NCBI RefSeq assembly: GCF_947500265.1
Contig: NZ_CANMRN010000001.1
Coordinates: forward strand, 496,001-560,000
DNA length: 64,000 nt
Source of the DNA: an uncultured Psychrobacter sp.
GTDB taxonomy: Bacteria > Pseudomonadota > Gammaproteobacteria > Pseudomonadales > Moraxellaceae
Direction of reading: 5' to 3'
The notes under the pieces were generated by a model. It had not been told where the DNA came from, searched no databases, and was given only the letters and a program-made list of their open reading frames with translations. Positions 18,464-26,598 of this stretch are shown here, in pieces (within the stretch, counting starts at the first letter, position 1; every line of letters starts with the position of its first letter). Position numbers and translations under genes: made by a program.

Positions 18464-19705
18464 ATGAATGCAAAAAATCTAGAGAATTCTATCAACGAGG
18501 CATTGCCACCAACGCCTTACTATGTGCTTGATGAAGCGGCCATCGTTGCCAATATGAAAATCATTGCTAGGCTGTGTGAGCTGTCTGGTGCAAAGGCATT
18601 ATTAGCACTAAAATGCTTCGCCACATGGGGCGTTTTTGATGTGATGCAGCCTTATCTGCATGGCACGACTTCGTCTTCACTTAATGAAGTGAGATTGGGC
18701 TATGAAACCTTTGGCAATAACGATGATGCCAATAGCCAAGATAAAAAAGAAACGCATGCTTATAGCGTCGCCTATAGTTCAGATGAAATCCCTGAAGTGC
18801 TGAGCTATGCGGATAAAATCATTTTTAACTCAATCTCACAGCTCAACGCTTTTAAAGTGCAAGCCGCCGCGCAAAATATACCTGTAGGTCTACGACTCAA
18901 TCCAAAAACCAGCAACTCATCGTTTTTGATTGCTGATCCTGCACGCCCATTTAGCCGTCTTGGTGAGCATGATAAAGATAAAATCGCAGCAGTACTTGGC
19001 GATATTACTGGCGTCATGATTCATAACAATTGCGAGAATGACAGTTTTGAAGCCTTTAGTGAAAGCTTGGCGGATATCGAAGCTAGATTTGGTGATGTCT
19101 TAGCGCAGCTTGAATGGGTGAGCTTGGGCGGTGGTATCCACTTTATCGCGCCTGATTATCCATTAGAGAAGCTAGCTGCACGTTTGAAAGCGTTTAGCGA
19201 AACCTATGGCGTGCAAGTGTATCTTGAGCCAGGTGAAGCCAGTATTCACGGTGCGGGCACGTTGGTGACTACTGTGCTAGATACCATGCATAATGAAAAA
19301 AACCTAGCAGTCGTCGATGCTTCTATTGAAGCGCATATGCTTGATTTATTGATTTATCGTGAGTCAGCACCGATTGCTGCGATCAATAATACTGCTATCA
19401 ATATTGCACCTATTGGCAATCCTGCAGAAGCTGCACCATCTGAAGCGAATGCTGAGTCGGCAGACCATACCATTATTTATGGTCGTTCTTGTTTGGCAGG
19501 TGATATCTTCGGCGAGTATGCATTACCGAGTAATCTTCAGATAGGCGATCAGATTGCCTTTGGCAATGCTGCTGGTTATACGATGGTGAAGAAGAATTGG
19601 TTTAATGGGGTCAACATGCCAGCGATTGTCATCCGCCGGTTGGATGGCAGTATCGATATCCAGCGCGAGTTTGATTATCAAGATTATAAAGCCAGCTTGT
19701 CTTAA
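18464..19705 (+). CDS. nspC: Carboxynorspermidine decarboxylase
   Basis: A 413-residue PLP-dependent decarboxylase of the alanine-racemase fold that converts carboxynorspermidine (or carboxyspermidine) to norspermidine (or spermidine). PYYVLDEAAI opens the fold. LLALKCFATW contains Lys50, the expected PLP lysine. HGTTSSSLNEVRLGYE, LEWVSLGGGIHF and YLEPGEA follow, and the second-subunit active-site motif YGRSCLAGDIFGEY is present. Residues about 306-335 are an Ala/Asn/Glu-rich insertion (NPAEAAPSEANAES) not expected in the core, which makes the protein longer than usual. The partner dehydrogenase gene follows but has its own promoter. Confidence 0.92.
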   Translation: MNAKNLENSINEALPPTPYYVLDEAAIVANMKIIARLCELSGAKALLALKCFATWGVFDVMQPYLHGTTSSSLNEVRLGYETFGNNDDANSQDKKETHAYSVAYSSDEIPEVLSYADKIIFNSISQLNAFKVQAAAQNIPVGLRLNPKTSNSSFLIADPARPFSRLGEHDKDKIAAVLGDITGVMIHNNCENDSFEAFSESLADIEARFGDVLAQLEWVSLGGGIHFIAPDYPLEKLAARLKAFSETYGVQVYLEPGEASIHGAGTLVTTVLDTMHNEKNLAVVDASIEAHMLDLLIYRESAPIAAINNTAINIAPIGNPAEAAPSEANAESADHTIIYGRSCLAGDIFGEYALPSNLQIGDQIAFGNAAGYTMVKKNWFNGVNMPAIVIRRLDGSIDIQREFDYQDYKASLS

Positions 19706-19820
19706 CGCGATATTTCTAAGACTTTTCTACATTAGAAAACAAAGGCTTAGTCTTAATAACGGGTGATTTTAAGGTATCTGCTATTGATACATTATTTTTT
19801 ACCGATAAGGGAATAAAAAT

Positions 19821-19829
19821 TGTTATAAT
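19821..19829 (+). promoter_or_regulatory. Extended -10 promoter element before the carboxynorspermidine dehydrogenase gene
   Basis: TGTTATAAT fits the extended -10 consensus TGnTATAAT exactly. Transcription would begin near 19836, giving a leader of about 145 bases. No consensus -35 box is seen 17 bases upstream, which extended -10 promoters tolerate. Confidence 0.5.
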
Positions 19830-19832
19830 CGC

Positions 19833-19865
19833 GTCGGGCAAATAATGGAGTATTATTTGCCCGAC
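19833..19865 (+). promoter_or_regulatory. Perfect 14-bp hairpin at the 5' end of the polyamine gene leader
   Basis: The arms GTCGGGCAAATAAT (19833-19846) and its exact complement (19852-19865) enclose a GGAGT loop. No T-run follows, so it is not a terminator. It begins at the predicted transcription start and could be a 5' stabiliser, an operator or part of a regulatory leader. Confidence 0.7.
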
Positions 19866-19980
19866 GGGTGCGTGGGTTTTCCTCGGTCTTCCTTTTTAAT
19901 TCACGCATATCATTCACTCGTTTCTGTTTTGCATAGCCGCTATCAATGGTATCGACAGGGACACAAAGGAGGATTGTTCA

Positions 19981-21255
19981 TTGAACACAAACCAACAAGC
20001 TAAGCCCAACAAAAAAGACGTACTGATCATCGGAGCAGGCGGTGTCGCTCAAGTGGTCGCGCATAAGTGTGCGATGCATAATGATGTGCTTGGTGAGATT
20101 CATATCGCCTCACGTACAAAAGACAAATGCGATGCCATCGCCCAAAGTGTAAAAGAAAAAGACAGCTTTAAGCAGGCTGCGGTCTTGCATACGCATCAAG
20201 TCGATGCGATGGACAGCCAAGCACTCGTGCAGCTGATACAAGACACTGGAATACAAATAGTCATCAATGTTGGTTCGGCATTTATCAATATGACCGTACT
20301 AGAAGCCTGCATTGAGACAGGTACTGCCTACATAGATACGGCTATTCATGAAGACCCACGTAAGATTTGTGAGACACCGCCGTGGTACAACAACTATGAG
20401 TGGCAACGTAAAGAGCGCTGTGCAGACAACAATGTTACGGCCATTTTAGGTGCAGGGTTTGATCCTGGTATGGTCAACGCCTACGCGCGTCTTGGCTATG
20501 ACATGATGGATGCAGGATCTGTGACGGATATCGATATCATTGATATCAATGCGGGCAGCCATGGCAAATACTTTGCGACCAACTTTGACCCAGAGATTAA
20601 CTTCCGTGAGTTCACCGGTACGGTTTACTCTTGGCAAGACAGCAAGTGGCAGTCTAACAAAATGTTTGAAGTTAAACGTACGGACGACTTGCCAGTTGTA
20701 GGTGTGCAAAACAGCTATCTAAGCGGTCATGATGAAGTGCATTCATTGTCAGCTAACTTAGATGTACCAAACATTCGCTTTTGGATGGGCTTTGGTGAGC
20801 ATTACATCAATGTCTTCACTGTCCTACAGAGCTTAGGATTGCTATCTGAGCAGCCAGTGATGACTGCTGAAGGCCAAGAAGTTGTGCCACTAAAAGTCGT
20901 TAAAGCGGTACTGCCAGATCCAAGCTCGCTTGCACCGAACTATACAGGCAAGACCTGCATTGGTGATAAAGTCAAAGGCAAAATCAATGGCGTTGAGACT
21001 GAAGTATTTATCTACAATGTCTCAGATCATAAAGATGCTTACAATGAAGTGGGTAGCCAAGGTATATCGTATACCGCAGGCGTGCCACCTGTTGCTGCTG
21101 CGATACTGGTCGCAACTGGCGAATGGGATGCAGGCAAGATGGTCAATGTCGAAGAGCTAGATGCCAAGCCATTTATCAATCTACTAAATAAGATTGGTCT
21201 GCCAACGCGTATCAAAGATAGCGAAGGTGACAGAGCGCTTGAGTTTGATATTTAG
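19981..21255 (+). CDS. Carboxynorspermidine dehydrogenase (saccharopine dehydrogenase family)
   Basis: A 424-residue NAD(P)-dependent enzyme of the Lys9/saccharopine-dehydrogenase fold. It reductively joins aspartate semialdehyde to diaminopropane or putrescine and makes the substrate of NspC. VLIIGAGGVAQVVAHKC is the Rossmann motif at about residue 13, and LGAGFDPGMVNAYARLGYD is characteristic of this subgroup. The start is a TTG at 19981, fixed by a strong AAAGGAGG at 19965-19972, 8 bases upstream. Pairing with nspC distinguishes it from lysine-pathway relatives. The leader contains a conspicuous hairpin, so expression may be separately controlled. Confidence 0.9.
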   Translation: MNTNQQAKPNKKDVLIIGAGGVAQVVAHKCAMHNDVLGEIHIASRTKDKCDAIAQSVKEKDSFKQAAVLHTHQVDAMDSQALVQLIQDTGIQIVINVGSAFINMTVLEACIETGTAYIDTAIHEDPRKICETPPWYNNYEWQRKERCADNNVTAILGAGFDPGMVNAYARLGYDMMDAGSVTDIDIIDINAGSHGKYFATNFDPEINFREFTGTVYSWQDSKWQSNKMFEVKRTDDLPVVGVQNSYLSGHDEVHSLSANLDVPNIRFWMGFGEHYINVFTVLQSLGLLSEQPVMTAEGQEVVPLKVVKAVLPDPSSLAPNYTGKTCIGDKVKGKINGVETEVFIYNVSDHKDAYNEVGSQGISYTAGVPPVAAAILVATGEWDAGKMVNVEELDAKPFINLLNKIGLPTRIKDSEGDRALEFDI

Positions 21256-21275
21256 TTAGTCATCATATCTATTCT

Positions 21276-21317
21276 AAAAGCCCATCTGACTTTAATTGAG
21301 TCAGGTGGGCTTTTTAT
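21276..21317 (+). terminator. Intrinsic terminator after the carboxynorspermidine dehydrogenase gene
   Basis: The stem AAAAGCCCATCTGAC (21276-21290) pairs with 21300-21314 with one G-U pair and runs into TTTTT. Confidence 0.92.
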
Positions 21318-21377
21318 TTTATAAAGGAAAAATAAATTATCATTGTTTATTTAATTATAAAGAATAAACTATCAAAT

Positions 21378-21396
21378 GATAATGATTTTCAATACC
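21378..21396. promoter_or_regulatory. Fur box upstream of the exported esterase
   Basis: The 19 bases starting GATAATGAT match the Fur consensus GATAATGATAATCATTATC at 15 positions. The site lies 105 bases before the esterase ATG. A weaker, partly matching element containing TTATCATTG lies at about 21335-21350. Iron-dependent repression is inferred. Confidence 0.65.
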
Positions 21397-21501
21397 ATCT
21401 ATATTAAAAATAAGGTAGTATTTCACTTTTGTATCATTCGCTAGACATTCTGTAAAGGTAGAAATTAGATGTTTGTCAGTGAATAAAAGAGGGAGTAGTG
21501 A

Positions 21502-23214
21502 ATGAGATACATACGATTTCTTCCTAAGAAGAAATGGGCCATAGCAGGCTTTACCTTTTTATTATATTCGGCGTCATTCCCTGCATTTGGTTCGGAGGCA
21601 ACGATGCTAACGATTGAAAATCCCTTAAAAGGCGATTTAAATCATTCCAACAGGGAAAACGCTGATATCAAGCCACAGCCACAGCCACAGCCACAGCATA
21701 AGTCATTAGATTTTAGCGTTCCTTGCGATACAGGCGATTATCTAACCGGATATGTTGAGAGTGATAGAAGTATGATGACGCTAGATATTATCGATGCCAC
21801 AGGAAAAGTATCGCGCCGTTTGATTGATCATAAAAGTGGCAAACAACACTTCTATTCAGTAGCCGAAAACTGTGCAGAGACCTGGCGACTGTCTGGCTCA
21901 GGTGCTTATCAGATAGTGCTCGAACAACGTGTTAGTTTAGCAGAGCAAGATTTAAAAGGTTCTTTAGAAAATTCTCTAGACAGTTCTGACACGTTACTCA
22001 GCCCCAGAGTATCGGCATTACTTGAGTCATTGCAGAAAGGGCAGAGTACAGATCGCTTTTGGGCGGAAGTGGAAGTATTAGGTACACCGCTGATTGAAGA
22101 CACAGCTTTGGGCACTGTGATGACGTTTTTAGCGCGAGGAGACTATCGCAATGTCAAGTTAATGGGTGGCCCGTCCACCAATCATGATGCATTGCAACGA
22201 TTGGTAGACTCTGATACATGGTACAAAAGTTTTATTGTGCCAAACAACACGCACTTATCCTATCAGATTGCTCCCAATACCCCTGAGCCACCTCTGTCTG
22301 AGTTTGCTCGTAGAGTCGCCATAAAAGCCGTGGCTCAAGTTGATCCTTATAATCACCATTCATGGCCACGTTCAGCCACTGATAAGTACACAACCAAATC
22401 TACTATTACGTTAAAAGACGCACCAAATAGGCGTTGGATAAAAAGACAGGCAGAGGTTCCCAAAGGAGCGTTGTCTACCTTTAAATTTACTAGTAGTACA
22501 TTGGATAATACTCGCGATATCACCATTTACTCCCCAACTGTTAATAACAACAAGGAGAATAGTAAAGATGATGCGGTGCTGTTATATATCTTTGATGCTG
22601 AAGCCTATATTGATACGGTTGGATTGCCCACGATTTTAGATAATTTGATTGCAGAAGGTAAGGTTCCACCAGTGACAGCGGTGTTTATTAGTAATCCTGA
22701 CAATGATGCCCGTGCACGTGAATTACCTGCCAACCCAATGTTTGCAGATGTATTGGTCAATGAGTTAGTACCACAAATAAATAAACGGTTGCCAGTAGCG
22801 ATACCAACGGATAGAACGGTCATTGCAGGGTCAAGTTATGGCGGTTTAGCAGCGACGACTGTCGCACTACGTCACCCCGACATATTTGGCAATGTTATTT
22901 CTATGTCAGGGTCTTACTGGTGGCATCCAAAAGATCAGACAGCAGAAGATAAACACTTCGTAGCGTCTGAGGTAATAAAAATGGATAAGGCACCCGTTCG
23001 TTTCTTTTTGAGCGCAGGCGTGTTTGAAACGGCTCGTGGTAAAAGTGGTAGCAACGGTATATTGGGAACCAATCGTCATCTGCGAGACGTTTTATTGGCA
23101 AAAAGGTACGATACACATTATCAAGAGTATGCTGCAGGACATGATTACTTTGCTTGGCGAGGAATCATAGGAGATGGTTTGGTATCGCTTTTTCCGTCTA
23201 AGGAAAAGAAGTAA
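21502..23214 (+). CDS. Exported Fes-like (enterochelin-esterase family) esterase, iron-regulated
   Basis: A 570-residue alpha/beta-hydrolase with an N-terminal signal peptide (MRYIRFLPKKK then a hydrophobic stretch to FGS), so probably periplasmic. Residues about 190-300 resemble the N-terminal domain of Fes (FWAEVEVLGTP, DPYNHHSWP). The catalytic domain has VIAGSSYGGLAA with nucleophile Ser445, MSGSYWWHP, and AAGHDYFAWRG with His547, all as in Fes/IroE. The region 30-185 is extra, with a PQPQPQPQ linker near residue 55. Family members hydrolyse ferric catecholate siderophores. The Fur box upstream supports an iron role. No siderophore synthesis or receptor gene is nearby, so it may process imported siderophores. 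RBS GGGAG is at 21491. Confidence 0.82.
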   Translation: MRYIRFLPKKKWAIAGFTFLLYSASFPAFGSEATMLTIENPLKGDLNHSNRENADIKPQPQPQPQHKSLDFSVPCDTGDYLTGYVESDRSMMTLDIIDATGKVSRRLIDHKSGKQHFYSVAENCAETWRLSGSGAYQIVLEQRVSLAEQDLKGSLENSLDSSDTLLSPRVSALLESLQKGQSTDRFWAEVEVLGTPLIEDTALGTVMTFLARGDYRNVKLMGGPSTNHDALQRLVDSDTWYKSFIVPNNTHLSYQIAPNTPEPPLSEFARRVAIKAVAQVDPYNHHSWPRSATDKYTTKSTITLKDAPNRRWIKRQAEVPKGALSTFKFTSSTLDNTRDITIYSPTVNNNKENSKDDAVLLYIFDAEAYIDTVGLPTILDNLIAEGKVPPVTAVFISNPDNDARARELPANPMFADVLVNELVPQINKRLPVAIPTDRTVIAGSSYGGLAATTVALRHPDIFGNVISMSGSYWWHPKDQTAEDKHFVASEVIKMDKAPVRFFLSAGVFETARGKSGSNGILGTNRHLRDVLLAKRYDTHYQEYAAGHDYFAWRGIIGDGLVSLFPSKEKK

Positions 23215-23326
23215 TATCTCTTTTATTTAAACTAGCGCTAATGTTTAGCCTTTTACTACTAAATAAAATGATAGTGACTGAGTATTCATACTCTAACTTC
23301 TAATTTTCTATATAAAGTATTTTTTT

Positions 23327-23361
23327 AAAACCAACCTGCTAACAAGTAGCAAGTTGGTTTT
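23327..23361. terminator. Terminator between the esterase gene and htpX
   Basis: Arms 23327-23340 (AAAACCAACCTGCT) and 23348-23361 pair with one mismatch. It lies between convergent genes and ends in TTTT on either strand; the T-run is short. Confidence 0.7.
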
Positions 23362-23374
23362 AAATCGATTGTCA

Positions 23375-24283
23375 TTAATTAGGATTATATTCTCTCAACG
23401 CCGCAATACGGTCATCAAGAGTGGGGTGTGAGCGGAATAGGTTTGCAATACTAAAGCCTTGCGTTTGTCCTGATGAGATCGCAAATGCTTTCATACTCTC
23501 AGGCATTTGGTCAGGACGCTGTGCAGAGGGACGCAACGCATCAAGCGCACTGATCATTTTTTCGCGGCTGGCCAATTTTGCGCCCATTTGATCCGCACGG
23601 AATTCACGTAAGCGTGAGAACCACATCACGATGGCAGACGCCAAAAACCCAAGTAAGATATCCATTACAATACTAGTGATAAAGTACCCAATACCTGGGC
23701 GATCACTGGTGTTTTTGAACACAGTACGGTCAACGAAACTGCCGACAATGCGTGCAAAGAACATTACAAACGCATTGACTACGCCTTGAATGAGGGCGAG
23801 GGTTACCATATCACCGTTAGCCACATGACCAATCTCATGTGCCAATACGGCCTCGACTTCATCTTGATTCATATTTTGTAGTAAGCCAGACGACACTGCT
23901 ACTAGGGCTTTATTTTTATTCCAGCCAGTCGCAAAAGCATTTGGCTGCGAATTATTAAAGATACCAACCTCAGGCATACCGATATTTACGGCTCGCGCTT
24001 GTTTGGCGACTGTATCAACTAACCATTGCTCAGTAGCGGTGCGTGGTGATTCTATGACTACTGTACCAGTGGATCTTTTAGCCATCCACTTCGATATAAA
24101 TAGCGACACCATCGAGCCAACCATACCGTAGATGCCACACATAACGGCAAGGCTAATGTAGTTAAGACCACCTGCGCTGTGCACGCCGCCAATCCCAAAA
24201 AACCTCGATAAAATACCAAACACAATGCTAAATACCACAATCACTGCTAAGTTGGTTAATAAAAATAATCCAATACGCATCAT
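23375..24283 (-). CDS. htpX: Protease HtpX
   Basis: A 302-residue inner-membrane zinc metalloprotease of family M48. Two N-terminal membrane helices (about 4-27 and 43-64) precede the zinc motif HEIGH (149-153), and two more helices follow (about 158-178 and 198-220). The third ligand region is [15 protein letters not shown], and [12 protein letters not shown] closes the protein. HtpX degrades misfolded membrane proteins together with FtsH under envelope stress. Two adjacent ATG codons are possible starts; AGGAAG lies just upstream on the minus strand. The gene is monocistronic. Confidence 0.95.
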   Translation of the reverse strand: MMRIGLFLLTNLAVIVVFSIVFGILSRFFGIGGVHSAGGLNYISLAVMCGIYGMVGSMVSLFISKWMAKRSTGTVVIESPRTATEQWLVDTVAKQARAVNIGMPEVGIFNNSQPNAFATGWNKNKALVAVSSGLLQNMNQDEVEAVLAHEIGHVANGDMVTLALIQGVVNAFVMFFARIVGSFVDRTVFKNTSDRPGIGYFITSIVMDILLGFLASAIVMWFSRLREFRADQMGAKLASREKMISALDALRPSAQRPDQMPESMKAFAISSGQTQGFSIANLFRSHPTLDDRIAALREYNPN

Positions 24284-24504
24284 GATGCTAACTTCCTATT
24301 TACAATGTCGGTATGGCCTCGATAGACGGTTATCTAAGAGGTTTGTTTGTTATGATAGATTTTACTGTGATTTTGACTGTAATGTTAGAAAAAATAGCTT
24401 TTTATAAGTGGTGACAGAGATGGGATGATTATTTTGGGGAATGCCGTACAATACCTGGCTGGTTTTAGCAGATTAGAAAAGTAGTAGATGAGGAGTGGTA
24501 AGTT

Positions 24505-24837
24505 TTGACAGAATTAAAGACGGTTGGGTTATTTGCGCTTACTGCATTGGCTGAGATTGCAGGATGTTATCTGCCTTATCTGTGGCTGCGAGAAGGCAAG
24601 TCAATCTGGCTACTGATACCTGGTGCGCTGAGTTTGGTCGCGTTTGTTTGGCTGCTGTCATTACACCCAACTGCTGCGGGCAGGGTCTATGCGGCATATG
24701 GTGGCGTTTATATATGTATGGCGATTTTATGGTTGTGGACGGTCAATGGTATACGACCAACCATGTGGGACATAGTGGGTTCGATAGTGGCGTTGCTGGG
24801 AATGGCGATTATTATGTTTGCTCCGCGCGGAGCTTAA
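24505..24837 (+). CDS. YnfA family (UPF0060) membrane protein
   Basis: A 110-residue protein with four predicted membrane helices (about 6-24, 31-50, 62-80, 88-106), the standard length of the YnfA family. The diagnostic blocks [18 protein letters not shown] and [17 protein letters not shown] are intact. Members are related to small multidrug resistance exporters, but their transport role is not settled. The start is a TTG at 24505 preceded by AGGAG at 24491-24495. The gene is divergent from htpX and stands alone. Confidence 0.9.
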   Translation: MTELKTVGLFALTALAEIAGCYLPYLWLREGKSIWLLIPGALSLVAFVWLLSLHPTAAGRVYAAYGGVYICMAILWLWTVNGIRPTMWDIVGSIVALLGMAIIMFAPRGA

Positions 24838-24930
24838 TTAAAGACAGTGCTTAGCTAAAGGCCAATGACGAACCAAAAAAAAATACCAATCGAACGGTTA
24901 CGTCAGATTAGCATATTGATGTATTGATTA

Positions 24931-25053
24931 TTAATGTTTGCCTAGGATGCTACCGTTGTCGTCTTTCTTGGCTTGTTTGGCAGCTTTCTTCTCTTTAGCA
25001 GTCAAAAGGGGCTTTTTCTTAACATTTTTCTTACTATCTTGACCTTTGCTCAT
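24931..25053 (-). CDS. Very small Lys-rich protein (40 residues)
   Basis: A short minus-strand gene: ATG at 25053-25051, stop at 24933-24931. The product begins MSKGQDSKKNVKKKPLL and continues TAKEKKAAKQAKKDD, ending GSILGKH. It is very basic and probably disordered, perhaps nucleic-acid or ribosome associated. A good ribosome-binding site, AAGGAAA, stands about 8 bases upstream. From memory, similar 35-50-residue proteins starting MSKGQ and rich in Lys occur in other gammaproteobacteria, but I cannot verify this. Function unknown. It is transcribed divergently from queD. Confidence 0.7.
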   Translation of the reverse strand: MSKGQDSKKNVKKKPLLTAKEKKAAKQAKKDDNGSILGKH

Positions 25054-25404
25054 AATCGTTTCCTTTTTTACAGCACACTACTCATTACGCAAAGTTAAGC
25101 GAATTCAAGACAGTGTGAATACAGCTAACATAGCTGTTTACTGAATAGAGTATAGGCTTAAGCTTTAGTAATAGATAGCGCTCGCACAATTCCTCTACGA
25201 TTCAATTATCGTTCAAATTCTTTATGTTTACGGTTAGTCCTAGTTTACCAATTGATTCGTTCAATCAATCATTATATTAATAAGTGCTTACTTACGGATA
25301 CATGGCGATTTGCTATAATGAGCCATAAACCGATTCATAAACGCGGCAAACTCTTATTTATTAACATTTAGCACCATAGTGCTTACTGTTTTGGTCAAAT
25401 TATT
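25054..25404. other. Divergent intergenic region upstream of queD
   Basis: These 351 bases hold no further gene. They contain an inverted repeat ATTGATT/AATCAAT near 25252-25270, an extended -10 element at 25311-25319 and a 5-bp hairpin AGCAC/GTGCT at 25370-25383, just before queD. I see no convincing preQ1 riboswitch. Confidence 0.5.
25311..25319 (+). promoter_or_regulatory. Extended -10 promoter element before queD
   Basis: TGCTATAAT is a perfect extended -10 box. Predicted transcription start is near 25326, giving a leader of about 80 bases. Confidence 0.5.
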
Positions 25405-26022
25405 ATGCGTATTCGTAAACTGTTCAAATTTGAAAATGCTCACATCGTTCGTAATTGTAGTTCTGAGCGTTGTAAGCATTCGATTCATGGTCACAGCTAT
25501 CAGATTGAGCTGATCCTTGAGGCCACTCGTTTAGACCATGGGCAAATGGTTTATGACTTTGGCCTACTAAAATCTTCTATCAAAGACATTATCGATAGCT
25601 TTGATCATGCTATTTGTTTTTGGAACAAAGATGATCCTGAGTATGTCGCAGCGTGTAAGAAATTTAGCGCACGTTGGATAAGCTTGCCAGTTTCACCATC
25701 GGCAGAGCAGTTTTCACGAGTGATATTCTTTTGGGCGCAAGAAATACTACGTCAGACACAAATGCAAAATGGTGAAGCAGATGTCAGCGTGTACTCAGTG
25801 ATTGCCCACGAGACGGCGACAGGGTATGCACAGTGTTTTGCTGATGATGTTGCAAACGCTCAAATGGGTAAGCTAGTTTTAGAGGACTTTGAATTCAGTG
25901 AGCAGGTTCGTGCTGAGTGGACTGACTCTGAGCTGTATGCCAAGCTGATTCGCGGTGAAAGCTTTACCAATCCAACCGTAACCATGCAGGTACAGACAGA
26001 GCAGGTTCAGCCTAATGTGTGA
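25405..26022 (+). CDS. queD: 6-carboxytetrahydropterin synthase family protein
   Basis: A 205-residue member of the 6-pyruvoyl-tetrahydropterin/QueD family, which converts dihydroneopterin triphosphate to 6-carboxytetrahydropterin on the way to queuosine. The zinc ligands are His13 (FENAH), His28 and His30 (HGHSY). Cys23 is the likely catalytic cysteine, and FDHAICFW and the HETATGYAQ segment complete the site. It is longer than the roughly 120-residue E. coli QueD, with extra sequence in the middle and a C-terminal tail after about 180. Its stop overlaps the tsaE start by 8 bases, so the two are translationally coupled. No strong Shine-Dalgarno is seen. Confidence 0.88.
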   Translation: MRIRKLFKFENAHIVRNCSSERCKHSIHGHSYQIELILEATRLDHGQMVYDFGLLKSSIKDIIDSFDHAICFWNKDDPEYVAACKKFSARWISLPVSPSAEQFSRVIFFWAQEILRQTQMQNGEADVSVYSVIAHETATGYAQCFADDVANAQMGKLVLEDFEFSEQVRAEWTDSELYAKLIRGESFTNPTVTMQVQTEQVQPNV

Positions 26023-26545
26023 TGGTCAATCTATAGAAAATGGCAAATACTTAAAGACTCTGATATTAAACTCTGAGCAAGATACTCAATCATTGGCTGA
26101 GCAATTAGCGACATTACCACTGACAGGTAGCGTGTGGCTGGCAGGGGACTTGGGCGCTGGTAAAACGACATTGACGCGTTATTGGTTACAAGCGCTTGGT
26201 CATACAGGTGCGGTAAAAAGTCCAACCTATACCTTGGTTGAGCCTTATAGTATTCAGCGAAAAGATGGTTCGATCAAGCCGGTTTATCATGCAGATTTAT
26301 ATCGTCTCCAAGATCCAGAAGAACTGTCTTTTATTGGATTTGACGAGTATCTTGATGAGCCTGAAGCGTTAGTCATCATCGAATGGGCTAGCCGCGCGGA
26401 TAGCTATTTGCCACCGCCTACGTTATTCATCGATATGACCCAAAGTGTAAGCGGTGATAACGACACTGAAGCACGCCAAGTGCAGTTGAGAGTGTCAAAG
26501 GCAGGTCAAGCGCAGGGTTTGGATTTATCACAACTTATCATCTAA
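26015..26545 (+). CDS. tsaE: tRNA threonylcarbamoyladenosine biosynthesis ATPase TsaE
   Basis: A 176-residue P-loop ATPase needed with TsaB, TsaC and TsaD to put t6A on tRNA position 37. The Walker A motif GDLGAGKTT is at residues 44-52. VKSPTYTLVEPY, HADLYRLQDPEEL and VIIEWASRAD follow in the normal order for the family. It overlaps queD by 8 bases and is followed by mutL after 53 bases. In many proteobacteria amiB lies between tsaE and mutL; here it does not. Confidence 0.94.
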   Translation: MCDGQSIENGKYLKTLILNSEQDTQSLAEQLATLPLTGSVWLAGDLGAGKTTLTRYWLQALGHTGAVKSPTYTLVEPYSIQRKDGSIKPVYHADLYRLQDPEELSFIGFDEYLDEPEALVIIEWASRADSYLPPPTLFIDMTQSVSGDNDTEARQVQLRVSKAGQAQGLDLSQLII

Positions 26546-26598
26546 ATGAATATCTAAATTATACCAAACGCTACTTTCCAAAAATATGACATCTATCT

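Noticed and set aside
25320..25404. A preQ1 riboswitch in front of queD
   Set aside because: There is a small hairpin, but I cannot find the C-rich loop and A-rich tail of known preQ1 classes.
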